From NCBI RefSeq assembly GCF_900109775.1, contig NZ_FOAX01000001.1:248001-312000 (forward strand): DNA of 64,000 bases, given 5' to 3'. Both the position numbers and the translations under genes were made by a program. Each line of letters opens with the position of its first letter. Position 1 is the first letter of the stretch. Below are positions 18,279 through 26,181 of this stretch, in pieces. The notes under the pieces are model-generated. The model was not told where the DNA came from and searched no databases. It saw nothing but the letters and a program-made list of their open reading frames with translations. This DNA is from Pseudoxanthomonas sp. GM95 (GTDB lineage Bacteria > Pseudomonadota > Gammaproteobacteria > Xanthomonadales > Xanthomonadaceae).

Positions 18279-19675
18279 TAGGCGGCGACCTGGTGGTTGA
18301 TCTGGCGGGACATCTGGCGGGCCTTGGCCGGACCGATGGAGAGCTGGTCGCGGTACTTGGCAACGGTGCGGCGGGCGATGCGCACGCCCTGGCGGGCGAG
18401 CAGGCCGGCGATGACGTCATCGGCCAGCGGGGCGGTGCGGGGTTCGTCGTCGATCAGGCGCTTGACCATGGCGCGCACGGCGCTGCCGGAGACATCGGCG
18501 CCTTCCAGGCGCACGGCGAACAGGCGCTTGAGTTCGATCGTGCCGCGCGGGGTCTGGATGTACTTGCCCGAGACGATGCGCGAGACGGTGGATTCGTGGA
18601 CGCCGATGGCATCGGCCACTTCGCGCAGGGTCAGCGGCAGGATGGCTTCTTCGCCGCGCTCCAGGAACCCGCGCTGGCGCTCGACCAGCAGCTGGGCGGT
18701 GCGCATCAGGGTGTCGTTGCGCATCGCCAGGCCGCGGACCAGCCAGCGGGCTTCGTCCAGCAGGCCGCGCAGCACGGCGTTGTCGCCGCCGTTGCCCGAC
18801 AGCGCACGCTCGCAATGGGCCGAGATGCGCACGCGCGGGGTGGTGTGGCGGCCCAGCGCGACGCGCCAGGCGCCACCGGCAAACCACACCACCACGTCGG
18901 GCAGGATGTGGCTGGCTTCGGCCGAGGCCGGGGCTTCGACCGGATGGGCGCGCAGCGACATCACCAGGGCGACGGCGGCCTTCACTTCATCCAGCGACGC
19001 GCCGGTGGCGGCAGCCAGCGCGGCATCGTCGTGCGCGGCCAGCAGGTCCAGGTGATCGGCCAGGATGCGCGCGGCCAGCATGTTGGCCGGGCCTTCCGGG
19101 GCGACGCGCAGCTGGGCGCGCAGGCACTCGGCCGGGTTGGCGGCGGCCATGCCGGCCCACTCGCCGTGCAGCAGGCGCTGGCGCACGACCTGCAGGTCGT
19201 CGGCGTCGTAGGAGGCAGCGCCTTCGGCCAGCAGTTCGTCCAGCGGCTGCTCCAGGTAGCCGTTGTCGTCGCAACGGTCCAGCCACCAGGCGGCCATGGT
19301 CAGGTCGGTCTTGTTCCAGTGCAGGGCCAGCAGGTCCAGCAGGCGCAGGCGCATGTCGGTGGACTCGCCTTCGGCGATGCGGGCGCTGGCGTCTTCCAGG
19401 TCACCGCCGCCGGCGCTGTTGCCGGACAGGCCGGACATGAAGGCCGCTTCGGGCAGCTCGTCCCATGCGGCCGTTTCCATCTGGGCGTCGATGACCTCGA
19501 CGCTGGCGTCCTCGGACTCGGCGTCCTCGGTCTCCAGCAGCGGGTTGCGGTCCAGGGTCTGGGCCAGTTCGAGCTCCAGCTGCTGGCTGGTCAGCTGCAG
19601 CAGGCGGATGGACTGGAGCAGTTGCGGCGTCAGGTTGACGCCTTGCGCCATCTTGGCGGTCAGGGTGCCTTTCAC
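18278..19675 (-). CDS. rpoN: RNA polymerase sigma-54 factor (RpoN2-type, in flagellar cluster)
   Basis: Sigma-54 recognises the GG-N10-GC promoters found in this cluster. The 465-residue protein has region I ([25 protein letters not shown] Gln/Leu-rich start, preceded by a short leader), an acidic region II ([16 protein letters not shown]), the core-binding and HTH segments ([21 protein letters not shown]), and the C-terminal RpoN box ARRTVAKYR. Xanthomonads commonly carry two rpoN genes; this one, beside fleQ, corresponds to the flagellar rpoN2. It appears complete. Confidence 0.96.
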
Positions 19676-20032
19676 GTTACGGATCTCCGTCGCATCCGGC
19701 CGAAGTGCCGGTGTGGAGATATCGTGAAGTTGACGCGACGACTCTCGAATCAGGGCGAACCCTGTAGGGATTCAGGGCATTCCTGTCGCCTTGTCAGGCG
19801 GTCCCTGACTTTGCGTCGTAAATATGACGTGAAAGCTGGCTGAATGACGAAAGGTGACACGGTGCGTCACGTGCGACGTAAGTCACAAGCCGGGATTTTG
19901 TCGGCCGAAGCGCCACATTTGGCGGGTTTGCATTCAGTAGCGCGATCCGGCCGGCAGATGCAACGCGCATGCCGCGGCTGGCGAGGCGCTGTTGGCGCTC
20001 GCTCCGTGGCGTTGGACGAGGAATTGGGGGGG
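19676..20032. other. rpoN upstream region with several short palindromes
   Basis: A 357-base stretch without a supported gene between rpoN and the response-regulator gene. It holds a small hairpin (CAGGG-CGAA-CCCTG near 19753-19766) and two related dyads built from GACGT/ACGTC words near 19813-19835 and 19861-19886. These could be operators for the rpoN promoter, but no sigma-70 element convinces me. Confidence 0.4.
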
Positions 20033-20665
20033 TTAAGGACGATCGTGGTGGCGCATGGCCACGCGCAGCAGTTCGCCGGCATTCCGGCAGCCCAGCGCTT
20101 CCATCATGCGGGCGCGATGGGTTTCCACCGTCTTGACGCTGATGTCCAGGTCGGCGGCGATCTGCTTGGTGGTGCGGCCGGCGCCCAGTGCATCGAGGAT
20201 TTCGCGCTGGCGGCGGGGCAGGCTTTCGACATCGCCCGGTTCGCGTGCGGTGCGGTAGCCGCGCAGCTGCGGCGCCGACACCTGGGGGCTGAGGAAGTTG
20301 CGGCCGGCGGCCGCGGCGCGCAGGGCGATTTCCAGTTCGGCCGGCGACGAGTCCTTGACGACGTAGCAGAGCGCGCCACGCGACAAGGCTTCGCGCACGT
20401 GCAGCACGTCGTCGTGCATGGACAGCACGACCACGGCGGCGTCGGCATAGGTGCGGCGCAGTTCGGCCAGGGCATCGAAACCACTGCGGCCCTTGAGGGA
20501 CAGGTCCAGCACGATGATGTCCGGCAGGACCTGCTTGGCCTTGATCACCACTTCGTCGGCGTTGGCGGCTTCGCCCACGACCTCCACGCCGTCCATGGTC
20601 TCCAGCAGGCGCTTCACGCCGGCCCGGACCAGGGCATGGTCATCGCAAATCAGCACACGCAGCAC
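20033..20665 (-). CDS. NarL/FixJ-type response regulator, orphan
   Basis: A 210-residue two-component response regulator. The receiver domain carries Asp8-Asp9, the predicted phospho-acceptor Asp54 (IVLDLS), Ser82 and Lys104 (YVVKDSS). The C-terminal LuxR-type HTH (about 148-205) contains LPRRQREILDALGAGRTTKQ and the recognition helix VKTVETHRARMM. No histidine kinase is adjacent. Its place between rpoN and the flagellar chaperone genes suggests a role in motility control, but its signal and targets are unknown. Confidence 0.92.
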   Translation of the reverse strand: MLRVLICDDHALVRAGVKRLLETMDGVEVVGEAANADEVVIKAKQVLPDIIVLDLSLKGRSGFDALAELRRTYADAAVVVLSMHDDVLHVREALSRGALCYVVKDSSPAELEIALRAAAAGRNFLSPQVSAPQLRGYRTAREPGDVESLPRRQREILDALGAGRTTKQIAADLDISVKTVETHRARMMEALGCRNAGELLRVAMRHHDRP

Positions 20666-20756
20666 GGTGTAACTCCTGTTCCGGCCCCCTGGCCACGTGC
20701 AACCTTAACGAACCGGTTGCCGGGACAACAAGACCGTCGTCACGGTGTGCCGCCGC

Positions 20757-21338
20757 TTAGCGCTCCCTGCGACTGTGTGCCACGGCGCGGCGGTGGATGC
20801 GGAACACGTGGCGTTCCAGCGCCGATTCCATCGCTGCGGAAAGCTGCTCGAAGCCCAGCCACACGCGGGATGCGCCGGTTTCCTGCCGCACGGCCAGCAC
20901 GCGCGACGGCAGCAATAGCGGCGTCGGCAGCCAGTCCGAGGCGCGCACGCGGAACATGCCTTCCTGTCCCGGCGCGGGCGCGTTGGGCAGCGTCAGTTCA
21001 ACGCCACGGGCCGACCAGACCAGGGCTTGACGCGCATCGCTGCGATCGTGTGCCGCAGCCAGGTCGGCGACCAGCAGGGTCAGGATGTCCAGTTTCGCTT
21101 CCATCCGCAGCAGCGCCGGATCGGCCTGCTGATCGGGGTCATCGATGCGTGCCGCGCCGTCGTCGATCACCGCCAGCGAGCGCAGCAGCGCTTCGCCCTG
21201 TGCGGCAGCATCGTGCAGGGCCGAAGGCGTCAGCGCGCCAGGCAGGAAGGTGGCCGCGCGCGTTTCTTCCAGGGTGAGGATCTCGTCGAACAGCGCGGCG
21301 TGGGCCTGTTCGGGCGTCATGGATGCGGCGTGGGTCAT
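20757..21338 (-). CDS. Non-canonical PilZ-domain-like protein of the flagellar cluster
   Basis: A 193-residue protein: an Ala-rich helical N-terminal region (about 1-100) and a C-terminal PilZ-like barrel (ALVWSARGVELTLP, then EGMFRVRASDWLP and ASRVWLGFEQLSAAMESALERHVFRIHRR). The c-di-GMP-binding (D/N)xSxxG motif is degenerate (VWSARG, lacking the Asp/Asn), and the only RxxxR (RSDAR) sits too close to it to be canonical. Atypical helical PilZ proteins are known from Xanthomonas flagellar loci. It probably acts in a protein complex rather than as a direct c-di-GMP receptor, which is inference. Confidence 0.7.
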   Translation of the reverse strand: MTHAASMTPEQAHAALFDEILTLEETRAATFLPGALTPSALHDAAAQGEALLRSLAVIDDGAARIDDPDQQADPALLRMEAKLDILTLLVADLAAAHDRSDARQALVWSARGVELTLPNAPAPGQEGMFRVRASDWLPTPLLLPSRVLAVRQETGASRVWLGFEQLSAAMESALERHVFRIHRRAVAHSRRER

Positions 21339-21420
21339 GCGGGCCTTCCTCGGGTGCTGGCGCGCAGGATCGCCTGCTTCGCGTCGGTGGCGCGTGTGCC
21401 ACCGGTCCAGGCCATTGGGC

Positions 21421-21732
21421 TTACTTCAGTGCGCGCAGCCAGGCATTAGCGCCGCGGCGCCCGGCGCCCAGGCGGGCGAGTTCGGCACTGGCGGCATCGC
21501 GGCCCTCGCGCAGTTCGTCCATCAGGCCGCGGTGCTCGGACAGCAGGTCCAGCCACGGGCCGCGATCGGCGGTCTTCAGGTCGACCTTGGCCAGCGCCAG
21601 CACCAGTTGGTGCTGGTGGTGGGAGAGCAGGTCTTCGGCCTGTTCCCAGTCTTCCACGTGGATCGCGTGGCGGATCGCCTCGATCGGCAGCTCGGGCACG
21701 CGCGCCAGCATGGGATGCGGCGTGCCGTCCAT
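21421..21732 (-). CDS. fliT: FliT-like flagellar chaperone
   Basis: A 103-residue helical, charged protein directly after fliS, where FliT (the FliD chaperone) is expected. Recognisable features are only the helical heptad character (AEDLLSHHQHQLVLALAKVD, then LDLLSEHRGLMDELREGRDAA). FliT sequences diverge strongly, so the call leans on position and size. The ATG at 21732 overlaps the fliS stop; a GTG immediately upstream is an alternative start. Confidence 0.65.
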   Translation of the reverse strand: MDGTPHPMLARVPELPIEAIRHAIHVEDWEQAEDLLSHHQHQLVLALAKVDLKTADRGPWLDLLSEHRGLMDELREGRDAASAELARLGAGRRGANAWLRALK

Positions 21733-22121
21733 CACGGCACCTGCGGCGCGATCTGGCGCCAGGCCGATTCGATATCGCCCAGGATGCTGTCGATTTCGTG
21801 CAGCGGGGCGACGTCGTTGTTGAGGTTGGCCGCCAGCAGGCGACGCTGGCAGTAGTCGTACAGCGCGGCCAGGCCATCGGCGATCTCGCCGCCGGCTTCC
21901 ATGTTCAGCGAGCTGTTGAGGCCGCCGATGATCGCGCAGGTGTCGGTGATCGCATGCGCCTTGCGGGTCACGTCGCCGCGCTCCAGCGAGGCGACGGCCA
22001 ACCGGATGCGCTCGCGCGCGGTCGACAGCATGATCGCGATCAGCTGGTGCGGGCTGGCGTCCAGCGTGGCACTGCTGGCGCCGGTCTGCTTGTACTGGTT
22101 GGCAAGGCTGCGGGCGTTCAT
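21732..22121 (-). CDS. fliS: FliS, flagellin export chaperone
   Basis: FliS binds the C terminus of flagellin and prevents early polymerisation. The 129-residue product shows the FliS core: LANQYKQTGASSATLDASPH, IAIMLSTARERIRLAVASLE, then ITDTCAIIGGLNSSLNMEAG and LYDYCQRRLLAANLNND. It follows fliD after 15 bases. No anomalies. Confidence 0.96.
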   Translation of the reverse strand: MNARSLANQYKQTGASSATLDASPHQLIAIMLSTARERIRLAVASLERGDVTRKAHAITDTCAIIGGLNSSLNMEAGGEIADGLAALYDYCQRRLLAANLNNDVAPLHEIDSILGDIESAWRQIAPQVP

Positions 22122-22136
22122 CGGATCACGGCTCGG

Positions 22137-23489
22137 TTAGTCATCACTGCTGCTCTTGGCGAGCTGCTGGGTCAAAAAATCGCTGGTGCTCTGGAGCTGG
22201 GTCATCAGGGTATCCAGCGCGGTGAACTGCGCCTTGTAGCGCGCCTCGGCGGCGGCCATGCGGACGTCCAGGGCGTCCTTCTGCGCGTCCAGTTTCTTGG
22301 TCTGGGCAGTCAAAGTGTCACTACGCGAGTCAAGCAAACCGCCGCTATCGGTCAGGCCCTTCAGGACAGTCGAGACCTTGCCGACCATCGTGTCCGTCCC
22401 ACTGCCGAAGACCTTGGCCAGCGTGGAGGAATCCGCGGTCATGGCCGCGGTGAAGTCGGACTGAGACAGCGTTAGCTTGCCGTCTTTCGCGATGGTGATA
22501 CCCAGGGCTTTCAGGTCGACCACGCTACTGCCGACCAGGTCGCGAAGTTGCCGCGTTGTACCGCGGACCATCGAATCGCCGTTCAGTGCAGCGGCTGTCT
22601 GTGTGGTGCTGTCGTAGCTCGTGGCGGTCGCGATTGCGGCCAATGCGGCGTTGTACTTGTCGACAAACGCCTGCACTGCAGTGACTTGGGACGCAGCGTC
22701 ATTGGTAATGGTCATCTGGACCGTCGTGCCAGGACTAGCATTGGTCAGATTGAAAGTGACGCCATCGACCAGGTTAGTGATCGTGTTACTGGAACTCGTT
22801 CGGACGACGCCATCCACGACTACTTCGGAATCGCTGGCCGCGACCAGTTGGGTCATGCCGGAGGTGGTACCTGCACTGTATGTAAGCCCGGCCAGGCTGC
22901 CGTTGTCATTGCTGGCCGTTATCGTGATCGCGTTGCTCGTCCCGCCGTCAAGCGAGGTCAGCACGAGGTGTGCGCCATCGTCGCCGGTCACAATGCTGGC
23001 CGTCACGCCCTTGCCACCCGCGGCGGCGTTGATGGCATCGCGGATTCCAACCAGCGAGTTGTTGGAAGAGTTGATATCGACGGACAGGTTGGTGCTGCCG
23101 AAGCTGATGCCCAACGTGCCTGTGCCGACCGTAGTATCGCGCGAGGCATACCCAGCAGAGGACAGCTTCTGAGCGGTGGCGAGCGCGCGAACTTCGACCG
23201 AGTAGCTGCCAGTCGCAGCGCCAGCTGCAGCCGTCGCGGTAAAGCCTGCGCCGGTGCCGACCGTGGCCAAGCGGGCGCTCGTTGTCGTTTTGCTCGTCAG
23301 TGTGGTGATGGCTGAATTGAGTGCGGAAAACGCCGAGCGCAGGGTGGCCACCGCCGAGACCTGGGACTTGATCTTGGTCTCGGTGGCAGCGTAACGCGTG
23401 TCAGTCGGCGCCCGCTCCGCAGCGACCAGCTGAGCCGCCATCGTGGTCGGATCAATGCTACTGCTACTGGTGGTCCCGATGGTGGTCAT
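22137..23489 (-). CDS. fliD: FliD, flagellar filament cap protein
   Basis: FliD forms the cap under which flagellin polymerises. The 450-residue product has conserved coiled-coil ends (N terminus IDPTTMAAQLVAAERAPTDT; C terminus DALDVRMAAAEARYKAQF, then ALDTLMTQLQSTSDFLTQQL). A variable Ser/Thr-rich middle includes NAAAGGKGVTASIVTGDDG. I chose the ATG at 23489, which has a GGAGG ribosome site 8 bases upstream. The frame continues upstream through a repetitive stretch that is not FliD-like. Confidence 0.95.
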   Translation of the reverse strand: MTTIGTTSSSSIDPTTMAAQLVAAERAPTDTRYAATETKIKSQVSAVATLRSAFSALNSAITTLTSKTTTSARLATVGTGAGFTATAAAGAATGSYSVEVRALATAQKLSSAGYASRDTTVGTGTLGISFGSTNLSVDINSSNNSLVGIRDAINAAAGGKGVTASIVTGDDGAHLVLTSLDGGTSNAITITASNDNGSLAGLTYSAGTTSGMTQLVAASDSEVVVDGVVRTSSSNTITNLVDGVTFNLTNASPGTTVQMTITNDAASQVTAVQAFVDKYNAALAAIATATSYDSTTQTAAALNGDSMVRGTTRQLRDLVGSSVVDLKALGITIAKDGKLTLSQSDFTAAMTADSSTLAKVFGSGTDTMVGKVSTVLKGLTDSGGLLDSRSDTLTAQTKKLDAQKDALDVRMAAAEARYKAQFTALDTLMTQLQSTSDFLTQQLAKSSSDD

Positions 23490-23623
23490 GCGCGTCCTCC
23501 AGGAAGGGACTTGGCGTCTGGCAGCGTGTTGGCGTTGCGCATGGCGCGGTCCTCGCAAAACGAAGGAGACAGGAGGTGCAACGGACGTCCAGCGGCTGTT
23601 TGCTGAGCGCGGTCGGGCGTTTT

Positions 23624-23696
23624 GCGTCCTGTTCCAAGCCCGCACTGTAGGCACAGTGCGGGCTTGGAACAGGACGCGACCATGTGGTCGCGTCCT
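23624..23696. terminator. Two overlapping perfect hairpins downstream of fliC
   Basis: A perfect 25-bp stem (23624-23648 with 23653-23677, loop AGGC) overlaps a second perfect 12-bp stem (23671-23682 with 23685-23696, loop TG). The word GCGTCCT/AGGACGC takes part in both, so the folds are mutually exclusive at that segment. The pair begins 12 bases after the fliC stop on the minus strand. No clear T-run follows, so it may be a terminator or an mRNA 3' stabiliser. Confidence 0.7.
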
Positions 23697-23708
23697 GAGA
23701 TTGCTGGG

Positions 23709-24533
23709 TTACGAGATCAGTTTCAGCACGCCGGAGCTGCTCTGGTTGGCCTGGGCCAGCATCGCGGTACCGGCCTGCTGCAGGATCTGGTTGCGGGTCA
23801 GCGCAGCCGATTCCTTGGCATAGTCGGTGTCCTGGATACGGCTACGGGCAGCCGACAGGTTTTCCGATGTGGTCGACAGATTGGCTACGACCGAGGTGAA
23901 GCGGTTCTGCACGGCACCAAGGTCGGCGCGCGCGCCGCTGACAAGCGTCAATGCATCATCGATCGCGGTCAGCTGGTCCGCGACGCCCGTGCCGGCCGTC
24001 ACGCCCGTGACGTCAAAAGCGTCTGTGTCAATGTCGAGGCCGGGGACGACGATATCGATCTGGTCGTTCGCGGTGGCATTCGAGCCAACCTGGATCGAGA
24101 TGGTGTTGGGGTCGGTGCCGAACAACGTCTTGCCGTTGAACTGGGTGTTGGCCAGCACGCGGCCGATTTCGCTACCCAGGGCGGTGATTTCCTTCTGGAT
24201 TGCGGCCTGGTCGTCGTCGGAGTTCGTACCGTTGGCGGCCTGCACGGTCAGTTCGCGGATGCGCTGCAGGTTGTCACCGATGGTGCTCAGCGCGCCTTCG
24301 GCGGTCTGGGCCAGCGAGATGCCGTCGTTGGCATTGCGGGCAGCCTGGTCTAGGCCCTTGATCTGGGTGGTCATGCGCTGGCTGATGGCGAGGCCAGCGG
24401 CGTCGTCCTTGGCGCTGTTGATGCGCAGGCCCGAGGACAGGCGCTGCAGCGAGGTGGCGAGGTCGTTGCCGGACGCGGTCAGGTTGCGCTGGGCGTTCAA
24501 CGACATCACGTTGGTGTTGATGACTGACGACAT
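23709..24533 (-). CDS. fliC: Flagellin FliC
   Basis: The filament protein. The 274-residue product is a short flagellin with intact conserved ends: the N terminus starts MSSVINTNVMSLNAQRNLTA and continues to GLAISQRMTTQIKGLDQA; the C terminus includes LGAVQNRFTSVVANLSTTSE and ends near MLAQANQSSSGVLKLIS. The central surface domain is small. Only one flagellin gene is present in the window. A FliA-type promoter, a leader of about 94 bases with a hairpin, and a strong 3' hairpin pair surround it. Confidence 0.98.
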   Translation of the reverse strand: MSSVINTNVMSLNAQRNLTASGNDLATSLQRLSSGLRINSAKDDAAGLAISQRMTTQIKGLDQAARNANDGISLAQTAEGALSTIGDNLQRIRELTVQAANGTNSDDDQAAIQKEITALGSEIGRVLANTQFNGKTLFGTDPNTISIQVGSNATANDQIDIVVPGLDIDTDAFDVTGVTAGTGVADQLTAIDDALTLVSGARADLGAVQNRFTSVVANLSTTSENLSAARSRIQDTDYAKESAALTRNQILQQAGTAMLAQANQSSSGVLKLIS

Positions 24534-24569
24534 GAGAAGTCTCCTGAGTGTGATGGTCCGGCGGCGACT

Positions 24570-24618
24570 GAGAGGGCTAGGCCGGGTTCCGCAGGGTGTG
24601 GCCGGGATTGGCCCTCTC
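24570..24618 (-). promoter_or_regulatory. Hairpin in the fliC 5' leader
   Basis: Within the predicted fliC leader an 8-bp perfect stem (GAGAGGGC at 24618-24611 on the minus strand with GCCCTCTC at 24577-24570) closes a loop of about 33 bases. Several GGA triplets lie in and beside it, one in the Shine-Dalgarno region (CAGGAGAC). This layout could suit CsrA/RsmA control, which is inference. Confidence 0.4.
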
Positions 24619-24632
24619 CGCTGCTGATAGGT

Positions 24633-24659
24633 TTAACGGCACCTCGTGCGCCGCCTTTA
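24633..24659 (-). promoter_or_regulatory. FliA (sigma-28) promoter for fliC
   Basis: Minus strand TAAAGGCG-N11-GCCGTTAA, close to the sigma-28 consensus TAAAGTTT-N11-GCCGATAA with exact spacing. The predicted start near 24627 gives a 5' leader of about 94 bases before the fliC ATG. Confidence 0.88.
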
Positions 24660-24966
24660 GCCCTGTGTCGAAAATATTTTGACTTTTCGACGCTGGGCCA
24701 CTTTCAAAGGCCTTGCAAAGTTGCTAACGCGTCCGGCCGTGTCAGGTGTGTCATGCTGCGACACAGATGCGTTCCCCCGTTGTAACGGCAGGGTCCGCAG
24801 GAACTTGAGGCCGGTTCAAACATCCTCTTTGGAGCGCGGTGCAACGCTCCGCAGAGGCAATGACAGCAAATGTTTCTGGTTCGATGCGGGAGCCGCTTCA
24901 GCGGCGATGAACGGCCGAGCTAAAGCCACGTCGCTGCTGAAGCAGCTCCCACAAGGTGCTTGGGGT
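24660..24966. repeat. fliC-flgL intergenic region with a REP-like palindrome
   Basis: Together with the fliC leader and promoter this leaves 433 bases without a gene. At 24886-24953 there is an imperfect palindrome (GGGAGCCGCTTCAGCGGCGA with, inverted, GGGAGCTGCTTCAGCAGCGA), the type of extragenic repeat common in pseudomonads and xanthomonads. It lies just downstream of flgL on the minus strand and may end that transcript. Nothing else recognisable. Confidence 0.7.
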
Positions 24967-26169
24967 TTACAGCAGGTCGAACAGGGATTTGCTCTGGACG
25001 GCCAGCATCGTTTTCTGCGCTGCTTCCAGGGCGATCTGTTGCAGGGACAGTTTGCTCGCCGCTTCGGCCGGGTCGACATCGCGCAGGTTGGAGAGGGTGG
25101 TTTCCAGATTGACGCCATAGGCGCTGCGCGCGTCGGTGGCGTCATCGATCGCTGCCAGACGCGAGCCGGTCTGCGAGCGACTGAGCAGGAAGTGATCCTG
25201 CGCCGTGCTGATATTGCCCAGCGCCGTGCTGAGCGCGTTGCTGCGGACGGCTTTCTCCTGCGCGGTCGTCGCTGGTGCCTCGAGTGCGCTGGCCAAGGCA
25301 TCAAGCGTGCTGAAGATGTCCTGGTTCGGCGCCTTGCCCAAGGTGAAGCTATCGCCGGCGGCCGGCGCCCCGCTGATGGTCATCTGCACGCCGGCGCCCG
25401 TGATGGTGCTGCCCTGGGTGTAGGTGCCCGCGGCAAGCGCATTGCCGCTGCTGTCCAGGATTTGATAGGTGTCCGGTGCGGTGAACTTCACCGTGACCGA
25501 CTGCCCATTCCATGCGCTGTTATCGGTGACGGCGCTGCCGGTCAGTACGCCGGTGCCGGTATTGGTACTGTCCGCCGAGGCTGCGCTGGTGCCGTCGCCG
25601 GTGCGGATGCGTAGGAACAGATCGCTACCGGGATCAGTGTCGGCCACCTTCAGGGCTGGCGCGATCTCGACCTGGTTCTGGCCGTCATCCCCCACATAGG
25701 TGACATTGCCATTGGCATCCTGTGTGAAAGGAATCACGGCATCGCGCGAGCCGGCGAAGAGCTGGTGTCCGGTGCCGTCGTCACGATTGGCGATGGACAA
25801 AATCGCAGAGCGGATCTGGCGCAGTTCGTCTGCGATGGATTTTCGGTCTGAATCGGATAGTGTGTCGCTGCTGGCCTGTAGGGTCAGTACACGCGCACGG
25901 TCCAACTGCGTACCTACGTCCGCTAGCGCTTGCTCCTGAGAACGCAATCGATTTTCCAGGAGCGCCGAATCCTTATCCTGCTGATCCAGCGTCGCCAGCG
26001 CATGATCTAGGCGTTGGGCCTGCGCCATGCCGCTCGGATCGTCGGCGGCGGTGATCAGCTTCTTCTGCGTGGTCAATTCCAGCTGAGAGCGCGAGACATT
26101 CGCCTGCTGGGCCAGCATCGCCGCCAGGCTTTGCTGGTGCATGCCGTTGGTGGAAAGACGGAGGGTCAT
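24967..26169 (-). CDS. flgL: FlgL, hook-filament junction protein
   Basis: FlgL is the second junction protein between hook and filament. The 400-residue product has flagellin-like ends (MTLRLSTNGMHQQSLAAMLA; ITAADDPSGMAQAQRLDHAL; C terminus ASKLSLQQIALEAAQKTMLA ending SLFDLL). A variable middle contains Thr/Gly-rich stretches. It follows flgK after 12 bases in the flgJKL operon. Confidence 0.96.
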   Translation of the reverse strand: MTLRLSTNGMHQQSLAAMLAQQANVSRSQLELTTQKKLITAADDPSGMAQAQRLDHALATLDQQDKDSALLENRLRSQEQALADVGTQLDRARVLTLQASSDTLSDSDRKSIADELRQIRSAILSIANRDDGTGHQLFAGSRDAVIPFTQDANGNVTYVGDDGQNQVEIAPALKVADTDPGSDLFLRIRTGDGTSAASADSTNTGTGVLTGSAVTDNSAWNGQSVTVKFTAPDTYQILDSSGNALAAGTYTQGSTITGAGVQMTISGAPAAGDSFTLGKAPNQDIFSTLDALASALEAPATTAQEKAVRSNALSTALGNISTAQDHFLLSRSQTGSRLAAIDDATDARSAYGVNLETTLSNLRDVDPAEAASKLSLQQIALEAAQKTMLAVQSKSLFDLL

Positions 26170-26181
26170 GGTCGGGTCCTA

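Noticed and set aside
23578-23591. Possible sigma-54 promoter upstream of fliD (TGGACGTCCGTTGC on the minus strand)
   Set aside because: The spacing is 9 instead of 10 bases and the -24 block departs from GGCAC.
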